64,000 bases of DNA from CAWAND01 sp963727915 (lineage in GTDB: Bacteria; Chloroflexota; Anaerolineae; Anaerolineales; E44-bin32): positions 1,245,684 to 1,309,683 of the forward strand of contig CAVSID010000001.1 in assembly GCA_963727915.1 (NCBI GenBank). The letters are read 5' to 3'. This document shows positions 1 to 8,433 of the stretch, piece after piece (position 1 is the stretch's first letter; each line of letters opens with the position of its first letter). The notes under the pieces were generated by a model that ran no database searches, was not told the DNA's origin, and saw only the letters and a program-made list of their open reading frames with translations. The position numbers and the translations under genes were made by a program.

Positions 1-2
1 GT

Positions 3-638
3 ATGCACCGCCAAGGGCTGATATCCTCCCATACCTGGGATGTCCTTCAACCGACGCTCAAGCGGCGAGGCCAGGCCCTGAAGGAGGCCGTCCAGGAAGT
101 GCTTCACAATGTCCCTCAGCTCGAGATCGAGGAAATGCAAACCGCTCGGCGAGAACTGCTGCGGGCCCAGCGAAGCACGCTGGCCAACCTGCGCCGGGAC
201 GGCGTGGTCTCAGAAGAGATCTACACTGATGTGGTGACAGAGATCGATCTGGCGCTTGAGTCTGGCGTGGACATGTGGGCTCGTTACCTGATTGATTCGG
301 AGCACAAACCCAACATCACCCACCTGGTCAGCGCCGTGATTCAGGATGAAGATGCTGAGTCCGTCAGCAACGCGCTGGCCATGCGCGGCATTCCCTCAAC
401 GCGCGTGCAGAGCAAGGGCGGGCTGCTCAACCAGACGAATCACGTCTTTCTGGTGGGGATTCCGGACGGGCATTTGGAGGAAGTGGTTGGGGCAATTGAA
501 GATGCCACCGATGCCCGTGTCAAGTACCTTGAGCATCCCATGACTGAACTGGGAGCCCCGCTTGCGGAGGCACGAGCGGTTGACATCCAAGGGGCAACCG
601 TTTTCGTCTTCGACGTCGAACGATACGAGGAAATCTAG
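3..638 (+). CDS. C-terminal part of a CPA1-type cation/proton antiporter with PII-like domain (5' end outside window)
   Basis: The reading frame is already open at the window edge, so the first ATG is probably internal. The first ~100 residues are charged and helical (RRELLRAQRSTLANLRRDG), as in the cytoplasmic tail of NhaP/CPA1 Na+/H+ exchangers; no membrane segment is left in view. Residues ~105-180 form a ferredoxin-like fold resembling the cyclic-di-AMP receptor/PII-like family (VSAVIQDEDAESVSNAL, then GGLLNQTNHVFLVGIP). The inferred job is ion antiport gated by a small-molecule-binding C-terminal domain. The next gene starts 2 bases after the stop and encodes a second copy of the same fold, so the two are probably co-expressed. 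The antiporter half is inferred from its tail only. Confidence 0.6.
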   Translation: MHRQGLISSHTWDVLQPTLKRRGQALKEAVQEVLHNVPQLEIEEMQTARRELLRAQRSTLANLRRDGVVSEEIYTDVVTEIDLALESGVDMWARYLIDSEHKPNITHLVSAVIQDEDAESVSNALAMRGIPSTRVQSKGGLLNQTNHVFLVGIPDGHLEEVVGAIEDATDARVKYLEHPMTELGAPLAEARAVDIQGATVFVFDVERYEEI

Positions 639-640
639 CC

Positions 641-907
641 GTGAAAATGATGATTGTCGTGCTGGCGGATGATGATGCTGAAGCCGTCTTGAAAGCTTTG
701 CTGGAGGCGGAGTATCGGGTGACGAGGTTGGCGTCAACCGGAGGGTTTTTCCGCCGTGGCAACACCACGCTTATGATCGGGACGGAAGACGAACGAGTGG
801 ACCGGGCCCTGGAGGTGATCCGCCTTACGACCCAGACACCCGGAGGCGACGAGGGCAGGCGGGCTACGGTATTCGTTCTCAAGCTGGCGGACTTCCAACA
901 GGTCTAG
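641..907 (+). CDS. Small PII-like / cyclic-di-AMP receptor-like protein
   Basis: An 88-residue protein starting at GTG. It has the beta-alpha-beta pattern of the DarA/PstA (DUF970) PII-like family: a first strand MKMMIVVLADDDAEAV, a glycine-rich turn STGGFFRRGNTTLMIG, and a last strand RATVFVLKLADF. Typical DarA proteins are about 109 residues, so this one is shorter in its loops. It probably binds a nucleotide or other small effector and modulates the antiporter encoded just upstream; that antiporter's own C-terminal domain has the same fold. Ligand identity cannot be read from the sequence. Confidence 0.65.
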   Translation: MKMMIVVLADDDAEAVLKALLEAEYRVTRLASTGGFFRRGNTTLMIGTEDERVDRALEVIRLTTQTPGGDEGRRATVFVLKLADFQQV

Positions 908-943
908 GCCCCGCTTCTTCGCCGTCTCATCCATTGCCACATC

Positions 944-969
944 AAGGCGCCTCCTCGAGGAGGCGCCTT
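944..969. terminator. Perfect 26-bp palindrome between convergent genes
   Basis: AAGGCGCCTCCTC is followed at once by its exact reverse complement. The element lies between the PII-like gene (+) and the flavin reductase (-), with short T-rich flanks. It probably acts as a bidirectional transcription terminator. Confidence 0.6.
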
Positions 970-974
970 TGGGT

Positions 975-1460
975 TTAGTCGGCGAGATGACGGTAGAGCT
1001 GGTCGTGGTAGACAAGCGGCGGGGCCTGGCGCAGGATTTTGGCCTCGGTGACCTGGCCCATGAAGACAGTGCTGGCGCCCCCCGGGTGGGCGGCCGTCAC
1101 CCGGCAATCGACGTAGGCCAGCGCGCCCTCAGGAACCGGGCAGCCGCTGGGCGTGGAGATCACCGACAAGGACTCGAAGCGGTCCTCGAACTCACCCTGT
1201 CGGCCGGCGAAACGGTCGGAAATCTCGCGCTGGTCTTCGGCCAGGATGGCGGCGCCAAACACCCCGGAGTTCGCGATCATGTCGTGGGTTCGAGATGACG
1301 TGTCGATGCAGACCAGCACCAAGGGGGGGGCCAGGGCCACCGAAGTGAACGAGCTCACGGTCATCCCGTGACGCTGGCCCTCAAAGTGGGAGGACACCAG
1401 CGCCACACCTGACGTCCAGGTCCGCATCATCTCTCTCAGGTCTTCAGGTTGAAAGGTCAT
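975..1460 (-). CDS. Flavin reductase-like domain protein (HpaC/DIM6 family)
   Basis: A 161-residue protein of the usual length for the flavin reductase-like, FMN-binding split-barrel family. Recognisable family blocks are WTSGVALVSSHFEGQRHGMTVSSF near the N-terminus (cofactor-binding region), LAPPLVLVCIDTSSRTHDMI, and the AILAEDQREISDRFAG segment. Members transfer electrons from NAD(P)H to free FMN/FAD for partner monooxygenases or act on bound flavin. No oxygenase gene is adjacent, so the partner is unknown. The start at MTFQPEDL fits family N-termini. Confidence 0.8.
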   Translation of the reverse strand: MTFQPEDLREMMRTWTSGVALVSSHFEGQRHGMTVSSFTSVALAPPLVLVCIDTSSRTHDMIANSGVFGAAILAEDQREISDRFAGRQGEFEDRFESLSVISTPSGCPVPEGALAYVDCRVTAAHPGGASTVFMGQVTEAKILRQAPPLVYHDQLYRHLAD

Positions 1461-1503
1461 CTTGCGTCATGCCCCTTCCTTGGTCGTCCCAGCCTCGGAT
1501 CGG

Positions 1504-2442
1504 CTACTTTTCCGGCTCGTGATTATCGAAAATGATATCCAATACGGCGGGGGTAAACCCTGTCAGGTCTACCAGCTGCTCGGCGAATCGGCGCCGCAAA
1601 TCTTCCGGCCCGATCAGCAGACCTGGCACCGGATTGAGCGTATGTCCGCGGGCGCTCAGATCCTCCATGTTGCCATGATCGGAGGTGAGCACGATCAGAT
1701 CCCGCCGATCACCCCAGGCGTCGATTAAGCCTGCCAGAACGCCGTCGAACGACTCCATTAGGCGCACCGCCGCTTCGGCGTCCTGGTGGTGGCCGGCATA
1801 ATCGCTCGCCCAATAGTCAAACCAGCTTAGATCGCGGGAGGCAGCCAATCCGGCCATCAGGCGCCCGGAGTCTTCCGGAGAGTAGACCGGTGCCGGGGGA
1901 AAACTTGGCTGCGATGCCCATCCGTCGCCGGTGAAGTCGGCCGAGAGGGCTCGCCCTGCCTGGAGATCGTCAGCGGTCATCAGCGGGAAGCCGGCCGCCG
2001 TCAGCGCCAGGGGGATGGCTGAGTAGAGGCGGCGGCCCGAGTCGATGGCTTGGAAGTAGCCGGGCGGATACGCGTTGAGCAGGGCCGCCGTACCGCCGCG
2101 CCCCTTGACCTGCATGAACAAGTTGTCCTGGCGCAGAATATCGGCCACGGCTGGATTGGGTTTGGGCCCGTAATGCCCTCCGATCTCCAGAGGTACGTTG
2201 CGCCCGGTGAGCAGGCTGGCCTGCCCGGTTGCCGATTGCGGTGTCTTGGGCACACCCATCCGGGCATCGATAGACAACAGCGTGGCCTGCGGGCCCCACA
2301 GCGGGGCCACGCCAGCGACCATGCGCTTGCCCTGCAGCAAGCCTTCCAGGGCCGGCATCCGGGCGGACACCAGCGGGTTGACTTCCGGATCGGATGGGCC
2401 AAGGCCCACGCCGTCCAAGAAGAGAAACAGCACCCGGCTCAC
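1504..2442 (-). CDS. Alkaline phosphatase-superfamily metalloenzyme
   Basis: A 312-residue protein of the phosphoglycerate mutase/phosphopentomutase-like branch. The N-terminal metal motif is FLFLDGVGLG; a nucleophile-type segment SATGQASLLTGRN follows; the C-terminal metal-binding motif VLTSDHGNMED is clear, with HTLNPVPG after it. These residues coordinate two divalent metals in the family. Substrate is unknown; relatives are annotated only as metalloenzyme-domain proteins. The start ATG overlaps the stop of the upstream methyltransferase by 4 bases, so the two are probably translationally coupled. Confidence 0.75.
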   Translation of the reverse strand: MSRVLFLFLDGVGLGPSDPEVNPLVSARMPALEGLLQGKRMVAGVAPLWGPQATLLSIDARMGVPKTPQSATGQASLLTGRNVPLEIGGHYGPKPNPAVADILRQDNLFMQVKGRGGTAALLNAYPPGYFQAIDSGRRLYSAIPLALTAAGFPLMTADDLQAGRALSADFTGDGWASQPSFPPAPVYSPEDSGRLMAGLAASRDLSWFDYWASDYAGHHQDAEAAVRLMESFDGVLAGLIDAWGDRRDLIVLTSDHGNMEDLSARGHTLNPVPGLLIGPEDLRRRFAEQLVDLTGFTPAVLDIIFDNHEPEK

Positions 2443-3008
2443 GCTGCCCGCTTCTCCAAGGTTAGCCAGGCCGATTCCCGGCCACGGAAATCGCCCTTCT
2501 CGACGGATTTCATCTCAAATGACGGCGAGAACGTGCCGACGACGTCGTCCAAGGATGGCCAAAACCCGTCGGGCTCGTCGCTGGATTGATAGAAGCTGTA
2601 TACGAGCAGCGTGCCGCCAGGCCGCAACCAGCGCTGCAAGTTTTGGGCGTAGGCGGCGCGCCGCGACCCCCGCAGCCCGTGAGAGCAGCCGAGGTCGAGG
2701 ACCATGTTAAAAGGCTCGGGGAACGCAAGCTCCAGGGTGATATCGCTTCGAAGGATTTGGGCGGCAAGGCCGCGCCGTGCAAGGCGGGATCGGGCTCTCC
2801 AGACGGCGATCTGGCTGATATCAACGCCCCAGGCATCCCAACCGTGTTCGGCGAAGCTGGCCAGATTGGTGCCCGTCCCGCACCCGGCGTCGAGCGCCCG
2901 GCCGGCCGGGTGTGTGGCGAGATAGGCCTGAAGCTCTGGAGGAGAAACGCCGCTGTCCCAGGGTGTGTTGCCCAGGAGATAGCGAAGCTCCATGTGCCAG
3001 CGGTTCAT
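2439..3008 (-). CDS. Class I SAM-dependent methyltransferase
   Basis: A 189-residue protein with the SAM-binding motif I LDAGCGTGTNLASF, an acidic motif II end WGVDIS, a motif IV-like MVLDLGCSHGL and a post-motif RWLRPGGTLLVYSF. It resembles the Methyltransf_25/TehB-like group that acts on small molecules or thiols. It overlaps the selenoprotein gene upstream and the phosphatase-superfamily gene downstream by 4 bases each, forming a three-gene minus-strand operon. Substrate unknown. Confidence 0.78.
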   Translation of the reverse strand: MNRWHMELRYLLGNTPWDSGVSPPELQAYLATHPAGRALDAGCGTGTNLASFAEHGWDAWGVDISQIAVWRARSRLARRGLAAQILRSDITLELAFPEPFNMVLDLGCSHGLRGSRRAAYAQNLQRWLRPGGTLLVYSFYQSSDEPDGFWPSLDDVVGTFSPSFEMKSVEKGDFRGRESAWLTLEKRAA

Positions 3009-3502
3009 GCTATGCGATCTAGCCTGGAGCGGACCGCATCGCTGTCCAGCATGCCCACAGTGCGCCAGGCCTCAGCGCCGTGGGCGTCAAAAAGGATGAA
3101 AGTCGGGGTGTAGATCATGTCAAAACGTTCTCCCAACTCCCGCCCGGAAGGATCCTGGATGTTGACCCGGACGACGTGCAGCCGGTCGGTTTCGCTTTGC
3201 TCGAGCCTGTCGACGGCAGGCTTGGCGGCCGCGCAGCCCATTCAGTAGGCACTCTGAAACATCAGCAACACCGGCTTCCCGGCGCCGATCAGATCCAGCA
3301 CCGGCTGACTGCTTCTATGGCTGCTTGGACCAGCTCCCATCCGGCGGTACAGGAAGACAAAACCGAGAATCACGACCATGATCAGGAGCAGACGGAGGGC
3401 GGAAAATCCAAGCGAGGCTGAAAGCAGGCTGGCCAGGAAAACGCCCATCACGCCGGCGAGCAGAAACGAATGTCGGTTGATGAAGAGCATAAAGGTCCCC
3501 AT
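3005..3502 (-). CDS. Membrane-anchored thioredoxin-like selenoprotein (UxxC, in-frame UGA)
   Basis: Two abutting same-frame ORFs are separated only by TGA at 3244-3242. Upstream part: one or two membrane segments (LLAGVMGVFLASLLSASLG, LLLIMVVILGFVFLY), then a first thioredoxin strand PVLLMFQSAY. Downstream part: MGCAAAKPAVDRL, then the cis-Pro motif YTPTFILFD. Reading TGA as selenocysteine gives Y-U-M-G-C, which is the thioredoxin CxxC with Sec at the first position (residue 87 from the ATG at 3502). The protein is then about 165 residues with a complete fold. A hairpin suitable as a bacterial SECIS follows at once. An earlier ATG at 3562 is possible but would run into the fusA2 promoter. The alternative is a Cys-to-stop mutation. 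Role inferred: extracytoplasmic thiol redox. Confidence 0.72.
3204..3222 (-). promoter_or_regulatory. Candidate bacterial SECIS hairpin for the thioredoxin-like selenoprotein
   Basis: AGCCTG pairs with CAGGCT around the inner bases CCGTCGA. An extra C-G pair can close a GTC loop with G first. The loop starts at nucleotide 28 after the UGA, inside the 16-37 range usually allowed for bacterial SECIS elements. No folding energy was computed. Confidence 0.5.
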
Positions 3503-3555
3503 TCTCGGCCACCGACAGGATTGTAACATTGCGTCACTTGGCGGAGCTGTCTGCT

Positions 3556-3584
3556 TTGACAACCGTCTGCCTGTGCCTTAGAAT
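3556..3584 (+). promoter_or_regulatory. Sigma70-type promoter of the EF-G2 gene
   Basis: A consensus -35 TTGACA (3556-3561), a 17-base spacer and -10 TAGAAT (3579-3584) lie 43 bases before the EF-G2 start codon. The gene on the other side is transcribed away from it. Confidence 0.7.
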
Positions 3585-3626
3585 TCGCCCAACCAGTTCT
3601 CACTTCCATGGAGGACCCCTCGTCCC

Positions 3627-5703
3627 ATGAAGGAATACGCCACCGATTCCCTACGCAATATCGCCCTGGTGTCGCATGCGGGCGCAGGCAAGACCTCTCT
3701 AGCCGAGGCGATGCTCTTCGTCTCTGGCGCTGTCACCCGAATGGGCAAAGTTGAGGACGGCACAACCGCCTCCGACTTCGAAGATGAGGAGATTCGTCGC
3801 AGCCTCTCCCTGTCCACAGCGGTCATTCCGGTTGAGACCCACGATTGCAAGATCAATGTGCTGGATACCCCTGGCTACACCGATTTCATCGGCGAGGTGA
3901 TCTCGGCTCTCAGGGTGGCAGACACGGCGGTGGTGCTGGTGGACGCCGTAGCGGGTGTGGAGGTTGGCACGGAGATTGTCTGGGATTACTGCGATACGTT
4001 CAACCTCCCCCGATTTGTTGTGATCAACAAGATGGATCGGGAGAACGCAGGTTTTCAGCGCACCATGAATTCGATCAGGGCTATCTCGCCTGACGCGTCC
4101 TTCATCCCGGTGCAGCTGCCCTGGGGAGAGAAGCTCGAGTTCAAGGGCGTTATCGACCTGATGGATATGCAGGCCAAGGCCGGCGGGGGCGAGAAGGGCG
4201 AGGCTATCCCGGCTGAGCTGGCGGATGCGGCTGAAGAAGCGCGGTTGGCGTTGGTGGAAGCCGCCGCCGAAGGCGACGACGCGCTGCTCGAGAAGTATCT
4301 CGACGGCGGAAGTCTGTCGCCGCAAGAAATCAGCCGAGGCTTCAAGAAGGCTGTCCTCGATGGGCGGTTTGTCCCCGTGTTCCTGACGGCGGCCTCGGCC
4401 GGCACAGGCATCACCCCACTCTTGGATGCGCTGGTCGAGCTGGCGCCGGCGCCGAGCGAGGCGGGGGCGGTCACGATGAAGGGGGCCAAGGGCGAGGAGA
4501 CGCTCGAACCAAGTGACGCCGGACCGCTGGCGGCCTTTGTGTGGAAGACGACCGCCGATCCCTTTGTTGGCAAGCTGACCTACATGCGCGTTTACTCGGG
4601 AACGCTGGAAGCCGAATTCGCGAGCTTGGAACGCCGAGAAACGCACCGAAGAACGACTTGGCCCGCTGCACGTGATGCGCGGTAAGGAACAATTGGCTGT
4701 CAAGGCGCTGCATTGCGGTGACATCGGCACCGTAGCTAAACTGGCCGAGACCGGCACCGGGGATGTCTTGTGTGACAAGAGCCACCCGCTGACAATGGAA
4801 TCGCCGGCCTATCCCAACGCGCTTTACTCGGTGGCTGTGAGCCCGAAGACCCAGGCCAATTCGGCCAAACTCGGCCCCACGCTTGCCCGCCTGGCCGAAG
4901 AAGACCCGACCCTAAATTGGCACGCCGAGAACACCACCAACCAGACCATTCTGCAGGGGATGGGCGATCAGCACATCGATGTCGCCATCCGTAAGGCGGA
5001 GACCAAGTTCCAGGTCGGACTGGTGACCGAGACGCCTCGCGTTCCCTATAAGGAGACCATCACCCGCCAGGGCGCCGCCCAATACCGCCACAAGAAGCAA
5101 ACCGGCGGCTCGGGGCAGTTCGCCGAAGTGCACATGACCGTCGATCCGCTGCCCGAAGGTGATTTCGAGTTTGAAAGCAAGGTCTTCGGGGGCGCCATTT
5201 CCAGCAGCTACTTACCGGCCATCGAAAAGGGTGTGAAGAGTGTGCTCAAGCAGGGTGTCCTGGCCGGCTACCCAATAGAGAAGGTGCATGTGGCTGTCGT
5301 CGACGGCAAGGAGCACCCCGTCGATTCCAAAGCAATCGCCTTCGAGATCGCCGGGCGCGAGGCCTTCAAGCAAGGTTTTATGGAGGCCGGGCCGGTCCTG
5401 CTGGAGCCGATTATGACCATCCGCGTGGTGGTCCCGGAGGCCAACATGGGCGATGTGCTGGGAGATCTGAACACCCGCCGAGCCCGCGTCCAGGGGATGG
5501 AAACCGAACGCGGCCGAAGCGTGGTGACGGCGCAGGTGCCGCTGGCCGAAATCCAGCGCTATACGTCGGACCTGCGTTCGATCACCGGCGGGCGCGGGGT
5601 CTTCAGCATGGCGTTGAGCCACTACGAGGTGGTGCCAAGCCATGTGGCGGAGGAGATCATCGCCCAGAAGAAGCGCGATGAAGGCAAAGAAGATCAGGAC
5701 TGA
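3627..5703 (+). CDS. Elongation factor G-like protein (EF-G2), frameshift near 4620
   Basis: A translational GTPase of about 690 residues spread over two frames. The N-terminal frame has the P-loop SHAGAGKTSL, the G3 motif DTPGYTDF and the G4 motif INKMD. The second frame resumes at WNAEKRTEERLGPLHVMRG and carries domains III-V (MGDQHIDVAIRK, GSGQFAEVHM, SYLPAIEKG, GGRGVFSMALSHYE). The frames meet around 4615-4625 where one base is gained or lost. The switch-region pattern GTTASDFEDEE and overall sequence place it with EF-G2-type proteins, whose exact role beside canonical EF-G is unclear. A strong promoter precedes it and a strong terminator follows. Because the rest of the gene is intact, a sequencing error is likelier than a pseudogene. 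Confidence 0.85.
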
Positions 5704-5723
5704 GCATCTGGTTTCAAGCCGGT

Positions 5724-5753
5724 ATGGACCGGACGTGCGTCCGGTCCATTTTC
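5724..5753 (+). terminator. Rho-independent terminator after EF-G2
   Basis: ATGGACCGGAC and its exact complement enclose the loop GTGC, followed by TTTTCT. It lies 20 bases past the EF-G2 stop. Confidence 0.85.
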
Positions 5754-5817
5754 TATCCTGACGGCGTCGCAACTCTCATCCACATGCATCAGCAGGCCCA
5801 ACGGAGCTTGTGAGTTG

Positions 5818-6204
5818 ATGTCGGCCGATTGGTATCCCATCCGATTCATCGATGACAAAGTCGAGGTCGAGTTCGACCGCTCACCCGCCTTGGCCAAGAA
5901 GCCGGGCGCGCCTGACCGTTTCCGTTGGGATTGTGAAGAATTTCACATATCGGAAGTGGTGTCCACCTGGTTTGACTACGGCCGACGAGGAGCCATGGCC
6001 CGCAACATGGCCCCGGCCCATCTTGAGGCGGCCCAGAGACGGGGCTCGTGGGGCGTGGGGCGCTTCTACTTTCGCGTGCGTACGGCAGCCGGGCGGGCCT
6101 TTGACCTGTACTACGATCGCGCCCCGCGTGAGGCTGGCGACCGGACCGGGCAATGGGTGCTGTGGCGTGAGGTGTCGGAAACGGCGGGTCAGGATTCCGG
6201 TTGA
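5818..6204 (+). CDS. DUF6504-like protein
   Basis: A 128-residue soluble protein. The layout RPIRF/IEVEF-type start, then FRWDCEEFHISEVVSTWFDYGRRG, then VGRFYFRVRTAAGRAFDLYYDRA and a final QWVLWREV matches DUF6504 proteins, which are short and of unknown function. A GGAG lies about 12 bases before the ATG; a TTG one codon earlier is possible. The gene is monocistronic, between the EF-G2 terminator and a convergent phosphatase gene whose end overlaps this one by 16 bases. The codons at 5931-5948 also form a near-perfect copy of the palindrome found elsewhere in the window. Confidence 0.6.
   Translation: MSADWYPIRFIDDKVEVEFDRSPALAKKPGAPDRFRWDCEEFHISEVVSTWFDYGRRGAMARNMAPAHLEAAQRRGSWGVGRFYFRVRTAAGRAFDLYYDRAPREAGDRTGQWVLWREVSETAGQDSG
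5931..5948. promoter_or_regulatory. Near-match to the TTGTGA-N6-TCACAA palindrome, inside a coding region
   Basis: TTGTGAAGAATTTCACAT differs from the full motif at the last base only. It lies within the DUF6504-like gene, so it may be coincidental. Confidence 0.3.
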
Positions 6205-7231
6205 GCCCCCTCGGGGGATGGCGCTGGAGCGGCCTCAATCGGCGAGGCCAGCTTCAGGGCGACAAAGGTTATCGGACCGAGCCAGGATACCCACAGGCCG
6301 GTCAGCGCGTGGTGAAGATAGGTGATGGCCAGCGCTGGACTGGTGTCCCCTTGCGGAAGCACCAAACGGGGTCCAAGGTACAGAATGATAAGTCCGGCCA
6401 GCCCGGTCACGAGCCGGAGGGCCCGCTTGCGCCACGGTCCACCGGCATCGAAGCCGCGGCTCCGGTTGAGCAAGACGCCTCCCGCAGCCAGTCCCAGCAG
6501 GAGGCCTGAGACCTGGAAGGCGGTCTCCATGGAACGCGGGTCGGCGTATTGCGGGTTGGTCCGGGCGAGCATGATGGCGACGATCCAATCGCTGGGTACT
6601 TGGCGCGCCACCGTGACGACCCACACCAGAAGGTTCGTGAATAGCAGCAACAGCGACGCCAGAAGGGCGATCATCAGCTTCAGGCGGTCGCCCTGGCCGG
6701 AAAGCCAGTGGATCGCCGGGGGTTCGATCAGGAAGAAGGCTCCCAGCACCAGGGCACCAATCATCCACCCCCCGAGGATGTCCATGGGAAAATGCACGCC
6801 AAGGACGATGCGCGAAGCTGAGACGAGCAGGACCACGACGAAAGCGGCGCCCCACAGCCACGGCCGCCCGATCCAGGCGGCCAGCCGCCCCCAGAAGACC
6901 AGACCATCCTGCGCGTGACCAGAGGGGAAGCCAAAGGTGGATTCGGTTGCCAAGGGTTTGACGCTTGTCGACACCCAATACGGACGCGGCAGGCCGAGGG
7001 CGATTTTGAGTGCGCCGTTCAGCCCGGTGCTGGTCAGAAGGGCTATCCCCAAGCGCAAGCCGAGACTGGCATCGAAACACCAATAGAGTCCCAAGAAAAT
7101 CACCAGCAGGAAGGGCGTGGCGCCCAACCAGGTCAGCGGCCTGCATCGGCCAGGGAGAGCCAGGGCCCCAGCGACTGCAGCCATACGATCAAGGGAATTT
7201 GACCCGTCAGCCAGGCTTCCATTTGTCTCAT
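6189..7231 (-). CDS. PAP2-family membrane phosphatase, frameshift near 7145
   Basis: A multi-pass protein with all three PAP2 signature blocks: KIALGLPRP, then FPSGHAQ, then SRIVLGVHFPMD (catalytic His and Arg). It has at least six hydrophobic segments. The family dephosphorylates lipid phosphates such as undecaprenyl pyrophosphate or phosphatidate at the membrane. The longest single-frame ORF starts at 7184, but the natural N-terminus (MEAWLTGQIPLIVWLQSLG) lies in another frame just upstream, with AGGAGG before ATG 7231 or 7222. The ATG at 7231 overlaps the MFS stop codon by 4 bases. One indel near 7145 would restore the join. Confidence 0.8.
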
Positions 7232-8397
7232 TGCCTCCTCAAGCTGGGGATGATCTCGGGCGCGACCGTAGGCGGGGCCGATCCAGCGCCTCCCGGGAGG
7301 AATTTCAAACTCAGCACCAAGGTCACTGCCGCCATACCAAGGCCAACGGGAAACGGCAGCCAGGGTTTCATATCATACAGGATGCCGGCAATCGCCGGGC
7401 CAATCGCCAGGGCGCTACCGTTCATCGTCTCTACCATGCCGAAGGCCAACCCCAGGTTGCGGCGAGATACCAGCGGCTCGGACTGGGCGATGGCCAAGGT
7501 ATGGGCTGTGCGCATGCCGCCGGCCAGGAAGAAACCGACCCCGTACCAAACCACGGACGAACCCAACCATAGACCAGCTATCGATAATCCGACCACCACG
7601 TGGGCCAGCACGAAACCCAGCTTCGGGCGGATCCGGCCCAGGGTCAGGTTGAGGACCACCACCCCCAACGCGTTGAAGGACCCCAGCGCGCCCAGAGTGC
7701 CAAGGTTGATCCCGCGCTGATTGGTCAGGAAGTTGGGCGTCAGCGGCCAGCTCAGGCTGAGCGCCAGCAGGCTGATCAGGATCAGGCCCAAGAAGCGCGC
7801 CATGCCCGGTTGGCGAATGACCCGCCAGGCACTTTGGCCGTCGTCGTCCGTCAAAACCGGATGAACGCCGATGCGCAGGACCAACAAGGTCGACAGCGCA
7901 AAGATGACTCCGGCCACGGCAAACACCGGACGCAAACCCACGGACTGTGCCAATCCGCCGCCGATCGCCGGGCCGGCGATCAGGCCCAGGTTGAAAGACG
8001 AGAATGCGGTGGTCAGGGCGCGGGCCGAGGTCCACTCCCCACGGGCGTTACTGATGAAGGAGGACAAAGGGGACATGACAAACAGGGTCATGGAGTAGAT
8101 CACCAGCCCGGCCACGAAGGGAACCAGGGTTGTCGCCAGGCACATCATGAAGGCCGCCACTGTGCCGATCACCCAGGAGGCCACGATGGCGGACTTGGTC
8201 CCGAAGCGGTCTGAGACCGAGCCGGCAGGGATGTGGGTCAGCACCGCCGACACCCCGGCCAGGCCGAGTATGGCACCAATCCCGACTGGGTCGGCCCCGA
8301 GTTGCTGCAGGTACACGGGCTGGAAGTAGGTAAAAAGCCCTTCGCCGATGCCCCACAGGAACAGCGCCAAAGAGATCAGCTTGAGATCGCGCGTCAC
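7228..8397 (-). CDS. Major facilitator superfamily transporter
   Basis: A 389-residue protein with about twelve hydrophobic segments, the usual MFS size. The loop 2-3 signature appears as AGSVSDRFGTKSAI. The second half begins after the central loop DDDGQSAWRVI. Substrate cannot be assigned; relatives include sugar and drug efflux carriers. It precedes and overlaps the PAP2 phosphatase gene, so the pair is probably one transcript. Confidence 0.8.
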   Translation of the reverse strand: MTRDLKLISLALFLWGIGEGLFTYFQPVYLQQLGADPVGIGAILGLAGVSAVLTHIPAGSVSDRFGTKSAIVASWVIGTVAAFMMCLATTLVPFVAGLVIYSMTLFVMSPLSSFISNARGEWTSARALTTAFSSFNLGLIAGPAIGGGLAQSVGLRPVFAVAGVIFALSTLLVLRIGVHPVLTDDDGQSAWRVIRQPGMARFLGLILISLLALSLSWPLTPNFLTNQRGINLGTLGALGSFNALGVVVLNLTLGRIRPKLGFVLAHVVVGLSIAGLWLGSSVVWYGVGFFLAGGMRTAHTLAIAQSEPLVSRRNLGLAFGMVETMNGSALAIGPAIAGILYDMKPWLPFPVGLGMAAVTLVLSLKFLPGGAGSAPPTVAPEIIPSLRRQ

Positions 8398-8433
8398 CTA
8401 GATGCGCTCCCCTGGCGCAGGATCATGGTGATG

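Noticed and set aside
3699..4778. A 359-residue open frame antisense to EF-G2
   Set aside because: It is the shadow of a high-G+C coding strand, shows no family similarity and has no ribosome site; EF-G2 motifs occupy the other strand.
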